Source: Vigna angularis
Taxonomy: Eukaryota; Streptophyta; Magnoliopsida; Fabales; Fabaceae
Assembly (NCBI RefSeq): GCF_016808095.1
Contig: NC_068971.1
Location: forward strand, 48,668,131-48,732,130
Length of the DNA stretch: 64,000 nucleotides
Direction: 5' to 3'
The notes under the pieces were generated by a model, which saw only the letters and a program-made list of their open reading frames with translations, was not told the DNA's origin and searched no databases. The position numbers and the translations under genes were made by a program. Shown here piece by piece: positions 12,301 through 24,825 of the stretch (positions are counted from its first letter, which is position 1; the number at the start of each line of letters is the position of its first letter).

Positions 12301-14189
12301 CTTTTTTTAATAAAAAAAATGACTTTTTAACATATATTGACTCATATTTTGTTAATAATAAATTTTATCATTAAATTTTAATATAAATATTAATAATATT
12401 TATACGAATAATAAATTTGGATGAAAACCCTGAAAATTTTGTTATTTGAATAAATGATACTAGTTAATTTATTCTTATAAAAAAACATGATTAATAATAT
12501 ATTTATTTTAAATACTTATTACTTTTTGTAAAAATATTTATACTTAGATAGTTTTGATCTTATAAAAAAAACATTGAATTGAACATATATAATAATGTGA
12601 TATGTTAAAAAATATTTTTAATAACAATATCAATATAATATTTATATAAATAAATTTAGTGTCAATTTGAAGAGAACAATGTTATCCAATTTTGAAAAAA
12701 GAATTATATTAAATTGAATAAAAGATAGGACTAAATCAAAATTAGAATAATAACACTGACATTGATACGTGACATTATCATGTAACATGCCATGTGTGGT
12801 AACTAAAATTTAATAAAATAAAAAAAGAATGCGAAATTGACATGTGATATGTTATTACCGTCACTAGTATTCATTTATATAAAAATATTTAATTGAGTAA
12901 CATTTTAAAATATTATAATGTAATTAAAACTTTTCCATCAAGAGATTGAAGTGAGTAATTAAGCTTTATCATTAATAGAATTCGTAAAGTATATTAATTA
13001 TAAAAGGTAAATTGGTTATAAAGTAGTATGCACAACATCACAATTATTATTAGCATATATTATAAAAGTTGTATATATTAACAATTCATTTATTAAGTAA
13101 TGAAATTTAAAATTTCTCATTAATGATTTGAAGGCATTGAACATATTCCTCCACCTTCAAATATTTCTAAATCTTTCTTAAATTAATTATACTTATTGAA
13201 GATGTTATTCATATTTCATTGTAAAAGTATTTGCAACATATTCACATTAAATAAAATTGAAATTTGTTTAAATTTGACTTCACTGAATGTAGATTTATAT
13301 TTGAACAGTATAGCATAATTTACTTAGTTTCACTAAACATAGAAATTAATGTTGCATTTTCAGATCAGTGATGGTTGTCAGTGGAGGAAATATGGACAGA
13401 AAATGGCAAAGGGTAACCCTTGCCCTCGTGCTTACTATCGCTGTACTATGGCTGTAGGATGCCCAGTGCGCAAACAGGTAAATCATTGCATCTTCCTCAA
13501 AATTTCTTTTTTCTTAGTTTTATTGATTTTTCTCTCTTTCATATCAAGCATGTTATTCTCTACTGTTGAAAATATTTATCATATATTTATGTATTGCCCA
13601 GGTGCAGAGATGCGTAGAAGACAAGACCGTGTTGATAACAACCTACGAAGGCAATCACAATCACCCTCTGCCACCAGCTGCCACTGCCATGGCAAGTACC
13701 ACATCAGCAGCCGCCGCCATGCTCTTGTCAGGTTCAACAGCCAGCAAAGAAGCACTCACAAACTCTGCAGGATATTACTCTTCACTTCCCTACGCTTCAA
13801 TGGCAACCCTATCCGCTTCAGCACCATTCCCGACCATTACTCTCGACTTGACCCAAAACCCCAACGCCATGCACCTCCACCGCGTACCACCCCATGCTAC
13901 TACGTTCCCTCTCCCACTGCATGCTTCCGGTGGTCACCAACTTCTAGGCCACCCCTTGTTCTTCTCACAGAAGCTTCCACCTGCAGCATCGCCCCTACTT
14001 CATGCTCGACAAACTTCATCTATGGTCGAAACGGTTAGTGCAGCCATTGCTTCCGATCCAAACTTCACTTCAGCTTTGGCAGCAGCAATCTCCTCAATCA
14101 TTGGAATACCTAGTAACAACAACGGAACTACTGGTGCCATTGGGTCACCGCAGCTTCCTCAGTCATGCACTACTTTCTCCACCAACTAG
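9384..14189 (+). CDS. WRKY transcription factor, group IIb (WRKY47/WRKY6-like)
   Basis: This is a nuclear DNA-binding protein that should recognise W-boxes. Exons are 9384-9629, 9727-9798, 9921-10061, 10961-11335, 13364-13477 and 13602-14189, which join in frame to 511 residues. The N-terminus has an IKEMDFF-type motif. Exon 3 (residues 107-153) has a leucine-zipper-like coiled coil of alternating acidic and basic residues. Exon 4 ends in the basic [10 protein letters not shown] stretch that precedes the domain. The WRKY domain starts at WRKYGQK (285-291), with zinc ligands C305-X5-C311-X23-H335-X-H337. The last intron falls in the RKQ/VQR position, the placement typical of groups IIa and IIb. 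The C-terminal region is rich in Ala, Ser and Pro and includes [17 protein letters not shown], a motif common in IIb members. The closest type I recall is Arabidopsis WRKY47, with WRKY6/31/42 as alternatives. The 2.0 kb intron 4 contains inverted-repeat elements. The exon 4 acceptor at 10960 is the least certain junction. Confidence 0.93.
10819..10850. repeat. Imperfect (CA)n tract ending in a G-box, WRKY intron 3
   Basis: ACACACACTAC-type units repeat and run into CACGTG at 10845-10850, a G-box core palindrome. The tract lies within the intron 10062-10960. Any regulatory role is speculative. Confidence 0.6.
11686..11971. mobile_element. Tourist-like MITE in WRKY intron 4
   Basis: This is a 280-bp foldback element at 11689-11968. 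The left end reads GGTTTTGTTCACTTGAATGG and the reverse complement of the right end reads GGCCTTGTTTACTTGAATGG. It is flanked by TAA at 11686-11688 and 11969-11971. Complementarity runs through most of both halves, so the transcript could form a long hairpin. A 3-bp TAA/TTA duplication and GG-starting terminal repeats fit PIF/Harbinger-derived Tourist MITEs. A partial relative lies at 18074. Confidence 0.85.
12110..12860. repeat. Degenerate long inverted repeat in WRKY intron 4
   Basis: The left arm (about 12110-12300) carries GACACGTGAA, then TTTTAATTTAGTTTTTGTAT, a TTCAATTTAG block and TTATTTGTATAAATGTTATA. The reverse complement of about 12600-12800 has the same blocks in the same order: GTCACGTATC, ATTTTGATTTAGTCC, TTCAATTTA and TTATATAAATATTAT. 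An inner, tighter inverted repeat pairs about 12266-12291 with 12395-12420. This looks like an old, eroded foldback transposon. The boundaries are approximate and no target duplication was identified. Confidence 0.45.
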
Positions 14190-17100
14190 CTTCCTCGTCT
14201 CTTAGTTTTGAAAAACTATATATTTTCTTTATTTAGATGAACTTTTCTTTTAAGTATTTCTTAGAAGAAGGAAAAAAAAAATTACATAAACCAAATAAAT
14301 TTTCTTTGCGATTTGAATAGAGTATATGTATATACAGAAAAAAAGAGAAGATTAGCACGTGGTTGTTTTTATTTATTTTATACGAGAAAGAGTTCAACAG
14401 TCACTTCTGGTTCTAAAAGCATGACTCTATCAACAAATAGTTTGAACCTCACTTGGACTTACAGGAGTTGATCTTTTCGATACCATGCAAGAGGTGGAAA
14501 TTATTAATTTTCCGGATATGATTTATTTGATAAACCTGACATTTTTAATTTTACTTCTGTGTGATTTTTTAAATTAGTTTTCACATATACGAAATCCTTT
14601 TGTTCTTAGTTTTTTAAAGTGATTTCTTAAAATTAGTTTACTTCAAAACACACTTGTTTTAGAAGAATATGTTTAAGTAAAGTGCATAGACTATTAAGTT
14701 AATGTGTTTAATTCAAGACTATTCATTCAATGTACTTCTTTTAAAACATGTTTTAATGCCTTTTTCTTTTATGTGTCTTTATTTAGAGTTGATAATAATT
14801 TGATAAAACTACCATACATTTTTTATTATTATTATTGTGTGGCTCTGGAAACATAGGAAACATGCACGTCCATTAATTGATAGAAGTGTGAACATGTTGA
14901 AGATCCCGAAAGCATATATCCTGCATTCATGCGTGGGTCTGATAACATTACAAAACTTTGTTACAATAGTCAACGAGAAAGGCAAATGGGAAGAAACAGC
15001 TATGAGTAGCATGGCACGTACAAGTATTAAAAATATGTATAGAAATCAGAGATATTGGATCTGGAGACAGCAATTAGATATCCTAGCTACCTTTCCCACC
15101 ATACTCGTAAATGCTGCTGCCATTACCATCTCATTCTTATTCCAAAACACTCGTTTTAGTTTCAAATTATTGTTTTTATTCATCCTTACTCTTCACAGTC
15201 AGATTAAAGAATAAATAAATTTAACTAATTTCTGTGCCATTTAAAAGAATTTAACTAACTTACTTAATTTACATTTATTCTCTTAAAGTATCTTTCATTG
15301 AAATTCATTGTCAAAAATAAAAAAGGCCAACGAAAAATATCAAATATTAAATCATATTTTGGAACGATATTAAAATTTGTCACGCTCACTTTATGCAAAT
15401 AGTTAAATTGGTCTTACTTGGAATATTGACCATTGAATTTTTCGTATGACCTACTTCTATTTGTTGAGATCGAAATATCCTTATAAAATGTTCAACATTC
15501 ATGGAAAAAATAAATAAAAAGGTACATATCCTCTTTATCTTTAAGCGAATAAGTAAAGTGATGATTAAGCTTGGCGAGGATAACATCATAATATCAATAT
15601 TTCATGGTTTAAAAATATTTGAGATAATTTGTTCTTTTTATAGAATAACGTATTTTAGTTTGACTCATTATAAATATTTTGTTCTTTCTATTTAATTTAC
15701 TTTTATTATTTAGTTTTAGTTTATATATGTCATTAACGTAAAATAGATCAATTAGACCATAATATTAAATTGATTGTAGCGAAACCAATAAAATACAAAA
15801 TATTGTGATAGTTTTATAGATAAAGAAAGTGTATTAGATTGGTTATAACCGATCTAATATCATTTCATGAAAATTTCGTGTTTTTCTTTATTCATATTTT
15901 TCATTGTTCTTTTTCTCTTTCACGACCTTGTTTTTTCTTTTTCCTTCCTTCTTGAAAATCGTAGTTTTCGTCATCACTGTCTCGTTATAAGGGTTTTGGA
16001 TAAGAAGCTTTTCTTAATCATCATGTTTTATCACCGTTTTTATCTCTTCTTCTTCTATTGTTCAAATTCCTCCACCCACTGGTTACCAAGTTGCATGGAT
16101 GAAGATATCATATCTAACTTCACTTTTTCTAAACAATCACAACCAAAAACCTCTTTTATCTCTTCCGCTTTCAATCTGTGATTTTTTTTTTCTTTCTTGA
16201 CAAATGTGCATAATTGCTTTCCCAAAATGACTTTATTATTCTTTGCACATTCTTTCTTTTGACAAATATAAAGTGTATTTGAAATTTAAGATCAAAGACA
16301 AGGACAATAAAAATTTAAAAATTGTTAGTAATTATCACTATTTTGAAAATGTTTTTTTAAATATTAAATAAATTATTACAAAATCTATCTAATATTTATA
16401 ATATTTGCTTAAGAACGGTTTAAGAACTGATCTAATATACATATATTTTTAGGATGGATGCATGTATTAATCATAAAATGTTTTCAGTTGATTTTAATCT
16501 ATCTAAACAAAATTGAGTCAACCTTTGATGCGTCCTACTTTTTTTGACTGGTTTACTTTTTTATTGGAGTGGATTGTCACTTCTTATTTACAATCAAAAG
16601 TCAAGTCCAAATTTTATCAATGTTTGAATGTTAACCTAAGATTTTTTCAATCTTATCAAAAGAAACATTAATTATTTCACATTAATATGCACTTATTTTA
16701 TTTATTTATCTTCTAATATGAGAGTTTTTGTCTTTTCATTAATTTATGTAAAATAAAAGATGGAGCCTTTAAGGGTAGTCTCACCTTTCTATCTTGTCGG
16801 ATATACTGTTTTTAAAGTTTTTTCTTTGGAAATAAAGTCTGAAAGCTAGTGTGAATATAGTTGTTCATATTATTTATTTACGTATAAGGTAAGTAATATA
16901 TGTATAAGAAAAGTAAAAGTTCAGTCACGCTACTTTAGAATTGATAGAAAATGAATTTTAGTAAGTTTATATAAAAGTTAAACATTAAAATTATATTTAA
17001 ATTTGAGTATATTATTTTGATCTTTCATGTGATTGGTCAAAAGCCACTACTGTATACAATGGTTACCCATTTTTATATAATTAATCACTATAGAAAATTT

Positions 17101-18070
17101 TAGCAAAACATTTTTTCATCGTCAAACATTCTTTTATAAATGTCTGAATGAAACAACATTATAAAAACGTATATGAAAAAATAAGTTATTTTGAACACAA
17201 AAAGAAGCAAGTACAAGAACAAAATAATATGCTGGTTTGTACTGATTCTACAAATTACGGGACCCAATACATTATTTCTTTTCTTTTCTTTTTCAATATT
17301 TGTTGTTCTTCAAGAGATACAGAATAAGAGGTACGACAGCATTTGAGCCTTAGAGACCAATTAGATGGAACAAAAGACTCTTACCATTTATCTCTATTTT
17401 TATTTTTATTTTCCAAAGAGGTATTTCAAATCAAATGCTTGAGAAAAATAAGTAGTAAAATTAAATGATTGAAGATGATTTAATTTAATTGACGACAAAC
17501 AAAATACTTTAATTGAATCTTTATGATACCAGAAACATGTCACAAAATTGAGAGAGAGTAAAGGGGTTAGTGTAGTATGCGATGAGTAGCGTAAGAAGGA
17601 AACATGGGGAGTGTAAGAAGGAAAAGGGGAGTGTAAATAGTCAGAACTGAAAGTAAATAGCTCTAGCCCGAAAACTGGAAAGAGTCGAGGCCCATTGAGA
17701 TTATAGTTCTATTTTTTAAAATGAGGAACAAAGAAAAGTGTTTGGAATTTGGAGCAAGAAAAATTATATACATAGAAGCAAAGTAAATAATTTCTATTAA
17801 TAGGTGTGTTGAAGGATAGAGGCAGCGTGAATGAGAAAGAGCCAAAAAGAAAAGGATTTGGTGGCCACTTTTTTAGCTGCCATGTACCCCACGAGTAACG
17901 CGTGAAATAATTAAAGACATATTAAATTACTAAATAATTATTTCAAGGATATTAATTTGATTTTTTGAATTTAATATCTAATATTTTGACAACAAATGAA
18001 TAATGTAATATATATCTTGTTTTATTAAAAAATTATTTTTTATGAACGATGTCAAGACAACACATCTTCC
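14190..18070. other. Intergenic region downstream of the WRKY gene
   Basis: This begins with the WRKY 3' untranslated and terminator region (roughly the first 200-300 bp). The rest is AT-rich DNA without a recognisable gene. A 125-codon frame at 14837-15214 has no family features and an implausible composition, so it was not called. A 22-bp tandem duplication lies at 17591-17633. A phenylalanine-rich open frame near 15870-16180 is low-complexity T-rich DNA. Confidence 0.5.
17591..17633. repeat. Two-copy tandem repeat, 22-bp period
   Basis: GTAAGAAGGAAACATGGGGA is repeated at 17613 as GTAAGAAGGAAAAGGGGAGT, with one small deletion. Confidence 0.7.
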
Positions 18071-18183
18071 TTACGCTTTGTTCACTTAAATGGATTTGGG
18101 AGAGAGGTGATTGAGGGGATTTGAGAGAATTTGAAGGTAAATGTTTGGAAGTAAATTTTTTTAACCGTGTCACGTCAATCAAA
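18071..18183. mobile_element. Truncated relative of the 11.7 kb Tourist-like MITE
   Basis: The sequence from 18074 (CGCTTTGTTCACTTAAATGG) through the central CACGTCAATCAAAT block matches the left half of the MITE at 11689-11968, including the GGATTTGGGAGAGAG segment. Similarity stops at about 18183 with no right arm, so only half of the element remains. It is preceded by TTA at 18071-18073. Confidence 0.75.
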
Positions 18184-20214
18184 TTGTTCTTTTTCTTTGT
18201 CCTTGTTTTCAGATGTGCCAAATGAAAAAATGCACTAATATTTATTTAAGTTTGAAGAAAATAACAAGGAAATTGGTTAAAAATAAAAGACATTTCTCAT
18301 ATACTAATATTCATAGCTAATATGTTAAAAAAAAAATATATTGACTTCATTAATACAAAGACTTATTAATGAAGAAGGATTTAAATTCAAACCAACATTT
18401 AAATAAATAAAACTAACACGGTTAAAAGAATTAATGATTGATTGAGACATTTTTATGATTTCTAACAAAAAAAAAATATACTTTTTCTTCACTCTTATCC
18501 TCGAACCCCAAATTCTAATTAAATAAAGATCTCATTAGGATGAGCCAATTTGGTTGAAGAAGATGTAACTATATTAATGATATTATATGTTGACAATATA
18601 TGTTTCTTAACACAAATGTTGATTACTTATATGAGACTAAGAGATGACTTTTACAGTATTCTAAGGTTGTCACAAGATAACTATATACGGTCCCATATAA
18701 AGATAATAACGTAAGAGATACCAAATAACTAAAGGAGACAAATTTAATTTCAAACAATATTTCAATTATAACTTGAGCAATACTATTGAAAGTTAATAAA
18801 TGCATGATATGGTAATTAAATAAGACAACAGAATACATACCCACTTATAAAAGTCTAAGAATTTTGATATACCCAAACTCTTATTCTCATTACAACGAAT
18901 AGTAATTAATTACTTTCAACAACAATAAAAGTACAACTAAGTTAAAATTCACTAACATTACGTTTTTGTTTGCTAAGAGTTCGGGATAAACTAATTTAAA
19001 TAAAACATACAAGGACTGAAATCGTTATAGCTTACTCACTCACTAAAGATTTAGTATCTAAAATGTTTGATGAGCATAGTCATATGGTTTGTCATAATTT
19101 AATAAGACTCATATTTAATAATAGTCAAAAGTTATATAAAGTTCAAGAAGATATTGACAATATATTGTGTCAATTAGAGATATTTTTTTCTATCATTTTT
19201 TTATATTATGGTATATTTTATTGTTCATGTTGTAAGAGAAATCATATTGTGTGACTAGTTTATCTATGATGGATGTACACGGTGGAATGATATATGATGA
19301 TTTTGAAGAAATATGTGATTAATCAATATCGTCCAAAAGTTTTTATTATTTAAAGATACATTGTAAAACAAGCTATTGAATTTTATTTAAAGTATATGTC
19401 AAAAGCAAATTGTATATGAGTTCTTGCCAATTTTTGGCACTTTCGTAAAAGAATGGAAAAGTCCTAAAGATGTATACATGTGGAAAGAAAATTAAGAAAA
19501 GTTTGTATATATTAAATAACACAAGGACATTGCCAAAAATTAAAATCCAAGACAATAAAAGAAATTGGTGTTGATAGAGCATAACAAAACTTTCAAAACT
19601 TGGTTTTGTTTATTCTTCATTGCAATCAATTTTTTCAGCAAATATATTAGACAGTTTGTAGTATAACAAGTGTCGTATCCACCATCCATTTCAACCTTCA
19701 TCCCCACCATCCAACCATGAAAAATGGAAGCAGACCCGTCTTAAAAAGTCATAAACATAGACTTCTATGAATCACAGCATATAGCTGAGTAAATTGTTAG
19801 TAAACATGTTTTAATAGTTTAATTGAAAACTTGTCATTCGATTTAAAGACTTCTAATTATGTATGATTCCTTGTTGTAATATTCTCTAGTTGAGTAGAAG
19901 ACATAAGATAGTTTTAATCCTCATATGTAATAATTTTAACTTCAAATTATTTTTTGTAGAATTTTGTTGACGACCAACCAATAGATTAAAAAACATTATC
20001 CTATGTTTAGAAAACAAGGGCAAATTATTTTCTTTCTAGATATAAGAATTTAAAAGTTGATTTGTTAGATTTGATTTAGTAGTTTTAAATGTTTAAGAAC
20101 TTTCTTCAAATATTAAATAGTTATACCTATTTGAACTGATTGTATTTTTTAAAATTGTTGACAGATTTTTGGTAAAAAGAAATTGTAAATAGTTTTTTTT
20201 AAAAAAAAACAACT
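18184..20214. other. AT-rich intergenic region, nothing recognised
   Basis: No coding signal, structured repeat or RNA gene was recognised in this stretch on either strand. Confidence 0.5.
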
Positions 20215-20572
20215 TTCATAACGGTTATCACATAAATCCTCATTATATATACTACTTTCACGAAGTGTATGACACAAAATCATCGTGATATAAGTTTGTC
20301 ATATTTAAATTATTTGAATTTGAGATTGCAATATCATGACGGTTAAAAGTAAAAACCATCATGATAATATTATTCTAAATTTTAATTATTTTTATGTAAT
20401 TCATTTATTTAACGACAGTGATTAATATCGTTGTGGTTTACAACAATCATAACAATAATCAATCCATCATGATTTTTGTCAATTTTTTCATGAGAACATG
20501 ATTAACATAGGTGAGAATTTCATAGTAGAAAGATTCGTTTGACCATCATGATATCTTTTTTCTACGGTAGTG
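20215..20572 (-). mobile_element. CACTA-like transposon terminus with subterminal repeats
   Basis: Read on the minus strand from 20572, the end is CACTACCGTAGAAAAAAG, matching the CACTAC..GAAAA form of CACTA (CMC) element ends. Within 350 bp inward, short motifs recur in both orientations: ATCATGATGG, CCGTCATGAT, ATCACGATGAT and AACCGTTATG. Subterminal motif arrays of this sort are typical of CACTA ends. I could not find a convincing opposite terminus, so this is probably a fragment or one end of a larger degraded copy. Confidence 0.5.
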
Positions 20573-22069
20573 ATTAAGAGGAGTACAAATAAATAACATA
20601 TTGTTGTAAAAAAAAATATAATATACATCGGTTCATGTGGTATACATGTTAAGATAAATATGAAGTTTAAGTGAAAAAATTATTAAAAAATTTAGAATTC
20701 ATAATAAATTCATATGGATTACATATTATATTATAAAAGTTTAGTTATCATACTTTTAATATTATTTATCTAATATGAATTATTAGTTATGAATAGTCTA
20801 ATTTAAAAAAAAAATTACACTCTCCCTTATCAAGAAAGAGAAGGTTTTACTTACAATTTGTGAAAAGAAAGAAGAGTTTTTTCCCCAACACATAATTATT
20901 AACCATATTATTAATGAATGCATGTCTAATGTGGGATCAGCTTAAAAATATTTTTGCATTAAAATAATTTTGAAAGCCAATATTTTTTAACTGACAATAA
21001 CTTTATCAAAGTTCAAATTTCACTTTCCTTATTTTTATATAATCGGTAAATAATGGATATAATTAGTATATTTAACAATAATTCTAAATCCTTCTATAAT
21101 ACCTTCATGGTAATCCTCTCCTTTTGTATTCTAAGTATTTAATATGTTTGATATTTTTAAGACATTAAATGTTTTTCTTTTCGATTTGATCTTATAAGCT
21201 TGTAGGAAGATTGTTAAAAGGACATGTTATTCTTTATTTAGACATTTAAGCCTAATCATGCGAAAAAATTGTATTTTCCTATTAAGACCATCTTAGTATT
21301 TCCTTAGTAAAGGCTATTACTTGTGAGCTTGAGCTTTATACCTCTACCATAAGTTGATAGGCAAAGGTCTCATCTTATTACCCATGTTTTTGCTTTATTT
21401 TCCAGAGGAAAAACAAAACTCGTTTTTTATTGTATCTGCACTTTGACGTTCTTATTTTTCTTTCCAGGTACAATCTGGAGATTATTATGTAGCAGCCTAA
21501 AAGAGAAATGAAAGTAAACCAAGAAATAATAACATTGTTCATGTGAGTGCAGAAGGAGATGGATTTAATTGAGTAAATTTACCTTAGTAGGAAGTTTATT
21601 TATTGGATTCCTTATTCAAACAAAAGAGATGTAAAACTACCAAACACCTGTCTAGTACAACTGCAAAATCTCCTAAGTGGGATCAATTTTTTGGCAAAAG
21701 GGAACTATGTCAGAGTAACCATATCTCACTTCTATCAACAGCAAAAAACACTCTTTCCCTTAGAATAAACTGAAACACAAAACTTTGTAATTTTCTTTCC
21801 AAAGCCATAGCTAGAGAAAGCATGACATGATGAAATCATCCAACTTCCTATTTCTGATAAACCACTCAATTATTTGTCACTGCACACAAGCTACACAACG
21901 CAATCATTTCTCGGTAACTTTCTCAAGATGCAAAATCACAGTTCGGCAACTCTACACAACCTCTTATGTCACCTGAAGTTTCTTTGCCCTGCTGAAAAAA
22001 TGCACCAATCAAATTTCAGCTATAAAGTGAGCTTTAGTAGCACAATATTGCTGCTATAAACTCCACAAT
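20573..22069. other. Intergenic region and 3' flank of the GH28 gene
   Basis: This is AT-rich DNA without a recognisable gene. The last few hundred bases before 22070 are less AT-rich and probably include the 3' untranslated region of the polygalacturonase-like gene on the minus strand. A 61-codon plus-strand frame at 21874-22059 there has no family features. Confidence 0.5.
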
Positions 22070-24825
22070 TTACCAAGACATAAACCAAGCACCTCTATTT
22101 TGGCCTTTCGAACTCTGAATTTGATTTGACATATAGTAACAATCTGAACAATGCTCAGGGAAAATCCTTTCTTTGAGAGGCTCACAAGCTTCTGGCAGAA
22201 CCAAGTCGGAATATCCTTTAACATAGGAGCAGTTCCATGGATAGTTTGAGCTCACATTAAGGACAATGTTTGATAGGCAAACGTTGACAAAATTGTCACC
22301 TTCTATACCCTCTATAAGACCTGCAGTTTTTATATTCTCTCCCACCACATCCTTGATTGTAATCTTTTCTATTACAGGCAGAGCATTTGGATCATAAGCA
22401 TCATTTGGATGTTCCCCATATAAACCAGTGAACCTAATAGCAATATCTACATTAATCAAGGTCACATTTGAGACATAGATGTTTCTGACATAACCACCCC
22501 TTCCAGGAGAAGTCTTTATTCTGATTGCAGTATTTGAATCGTAGAATTGAACATCTTCTACATGAACTTCAGATACACCACCAGACATCTCACTTCCTAT
22601 TGCAATCCCTGCACTCGTTTGAGTTTTACCAACAAGCCTGTGGATGACAATGTTTGTGCACGGACGACCGTATGCAATGCCATACTCATCCCACCCGCTC
22701 TTGATTGCAATCAGATCATCACCAGTGCTTATGTAACAGTCCTCAATGCAAACGTTGTCAGAAGAATCTGGACACATTTTAAAGGTATGTCTGTGAGAAT
22801 CTACTAAATCTTCTAAAAGGAAATAATTGTGACTTGGGAGGATGTAAGCATTGTTTATAGGTATGATGTACAATTGCATATAAATTTAGATATTATGCCT
22901 TCATTTAAGCTCAAGTGAGTATTTCTACGAAACATTTTATGACAAAAGCTTGATACCACACCAAGACAGCGTCAAACAATGGATATTTTTATAAAAATTA
23001 AAGTAGAAGATTTGCTAATAGTCAATTAGAGAATAGTATAGCATGCCAGACTAAAGGAGAAAGTTTACCCGGATCAATCCCATCGGTATTTGGAGAATCA
23101 AGAGGAGCAAAGATCGCCACTTTCTGAACTGTAACATGGCTGTTCATCCAGAAAAACAGTCTCAAATCTGCCCCTAATCATGAAAGCTCCACTATTGCGC
23201 AGTTTTAAATATGCAATGAAAGTACTTGAACTATGGAAAACGAGGAATAAGATACAAACTCAATCCTTCAGTGGAGGACAAACCTGCAATACACAGGATG
23301 GACTGTCCAAAATGGAGAATTCAACAAGGTTAAATTTGAAATGAGGACCCCTGTTGAGTTCATCAATTCTATCAAATGGGGACGTGTATAATCCAGAGTT
23401 TTGTTCCTAAACATGCTCCACCAGATACTCCCTTGACCATCGATAGTTCCATTATTACCTTCATTGATACACTGACAATATCAACATTACCAATTTATGT
23501 ATTCAGACTATAATAATTGTGTTGAATGCTACTAACCTGTTATGATCACATCAGTCAAATTGCGCCCATAAACGAGGCTTTTATGCCTTCTGCCTGGTAA
23601 CTCTCTTCCTCTTCCATACGACGGTAGAGGATCAACAACTGGCCAATCTTCAGGGTTCTGTAACAAATGGGACATGCATGTGAAAATTGGAACTACAAAT
23701 CACTTTATATATGAGTTATAGACAAGTTTATCGTTGAATGTCTGAAAACATTACAGCATCAAGTTTGTAGGACTCCAACCCGGAGTTTAAAATTCAACAA
23801 AAGCCGAATTTTTTACAAGTTAAAATACAAGCCCTGCATTGTATGGAAAATTAATTACTAGACCACACCACTGCCAAGTAAGAATAAGAAAACTGTGCTC
23901 AAAGGGATCTTATGCTTTGGAAAAAAAAAAAAAAAAAACTGAGGCAAGCCAGCTAAGCAGTTAAGTTAAACTTCCTTTTTTGTCTTGCATCATTTACAGA
24001 GAGTGGCTTACCGTTGATCCGAGAATTACTGCATCCTTGTCCAACCACAAAGTCAGATGACTGATGAGATCAAAACTACCGGTTAGCCACCTACCAGCCG
24101 GAACAAAAAGCTTGGCTCCACCTTTGTCAGCAAAGGAATTCAGGTAGAAGATGGCATTTTGAAATGCTTTTGTGTTGAGAGTGACTCCATCACCAACTGC
24201 ACCAAATTCGGTGATGCTGACGCTGTGAGGTCGAACTTCGTCGTTTGTCTGCTGGCAAAGTGTGTTGCTCCATACTATTCCCGGGCTGCAACTGAGCAAT
24301 GCAAGTACCAGAAGCACTTCCACGTGCTGCAAGAGAAACATTCACCATCAGTTACCAAGTGCTACCAGTGAGAATGCGAGAAACTTTCCCATTTCATCAA
24401 TTTTATTAAAACCATTAACAACAGCAGCAATTCACATGCTTCTTCAGCCTTAACTGAGAAGACCAAAACAATTATGAAATTCGGGTAGGATCTAGAAACA
24501 GCAACACATAATTGAACTTAGAGGAGTTGAAAATATCCTCCGATCATCAGCTACATTTTCTCCACAGTTAATAGCGCAAATTTAAATTAAATACCGAAAG
24601 AGCAAGCAAAAGTGAAAAATCAATGACCGCCAAGCTTTCCAGTGGCGTAGTGGCAGAAAGTATAAAAACAAGATGAACAGTGGATGATCAAAGCAGTGTG
24701 TCTGAAAAAGATTTGAGCTGTAGATCTTACTCCATCCAGTATTAAGTTAGGGAGGAGATGAAAGTGAGATGGGGAAGTGTGGAAAGAAGTAATGATAGAG
24801 AACTTACTGTTGAAGGTGTGCTCAT
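22070..24825 (-). CDS. GH28 polygalacturonase-like pectin hydrolase
   Basis: This is a predicted secreted cell-wall enzyme acting on homogalacturonan. Exons on the minus strand are 24825-24808, 24326-24012, 23657-23537, 23458-23284, 23139-23069 and 22767-22070, joining in frame to 465 residues. The first exon is only 18 nt (MSTPST) and joins HVEVLLVLALLSC to form a hydrophobic signal peptide. Family motifs are SPNTDGI (Asp229), GDD (249-251) and RIK (316-318), all on the predicted right-handed beta-helix. The usual GHG of motif III is replaced by SAG (285-287) within SAGIAIGSEMSGGV. That substitution is shared by a large plant subgroup, so it does not mean inactivation. There are several N-X-S/T glycosylation sites. 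An alternative start at 24341 lies inside a strong acceptor (TTTCTCTTGCAG) and is less likely. The Arabidopsis counterpart by position and family is At3g62110, from memory. Confidence 0.92.

Noticed and set aside
14837..15214. 125-codon open frame downstream of the WRKY gene
   Set aside because: There is no recognisable domain, the composition is atypical, it overlaps an antisense frame and no splice context supports it. RNA evidence would be needed.
15867..16181. 104-codon Phe/Leu-rich open frame
   Set aside because: It is low-complexity T-rich DNA. The hydrophobic appearance follows from base composition.
17086..17104. CACTATAGAAAATTTTAGC as the partner end of the CACTA-like terminus at 20572
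   Set aside because: The match to the other end breaks after five bases, there is no subterminal motif array, and the flanking trinucleotides differ (AAT versus ATT).
24339..24341. ATG at 24341 as the GH28 start codon
   Set aside because: It lies within a strong polypyrimidine-AG acceptor, and an upstream 18-nt exon with a consensus donor gives a better signal peptide.
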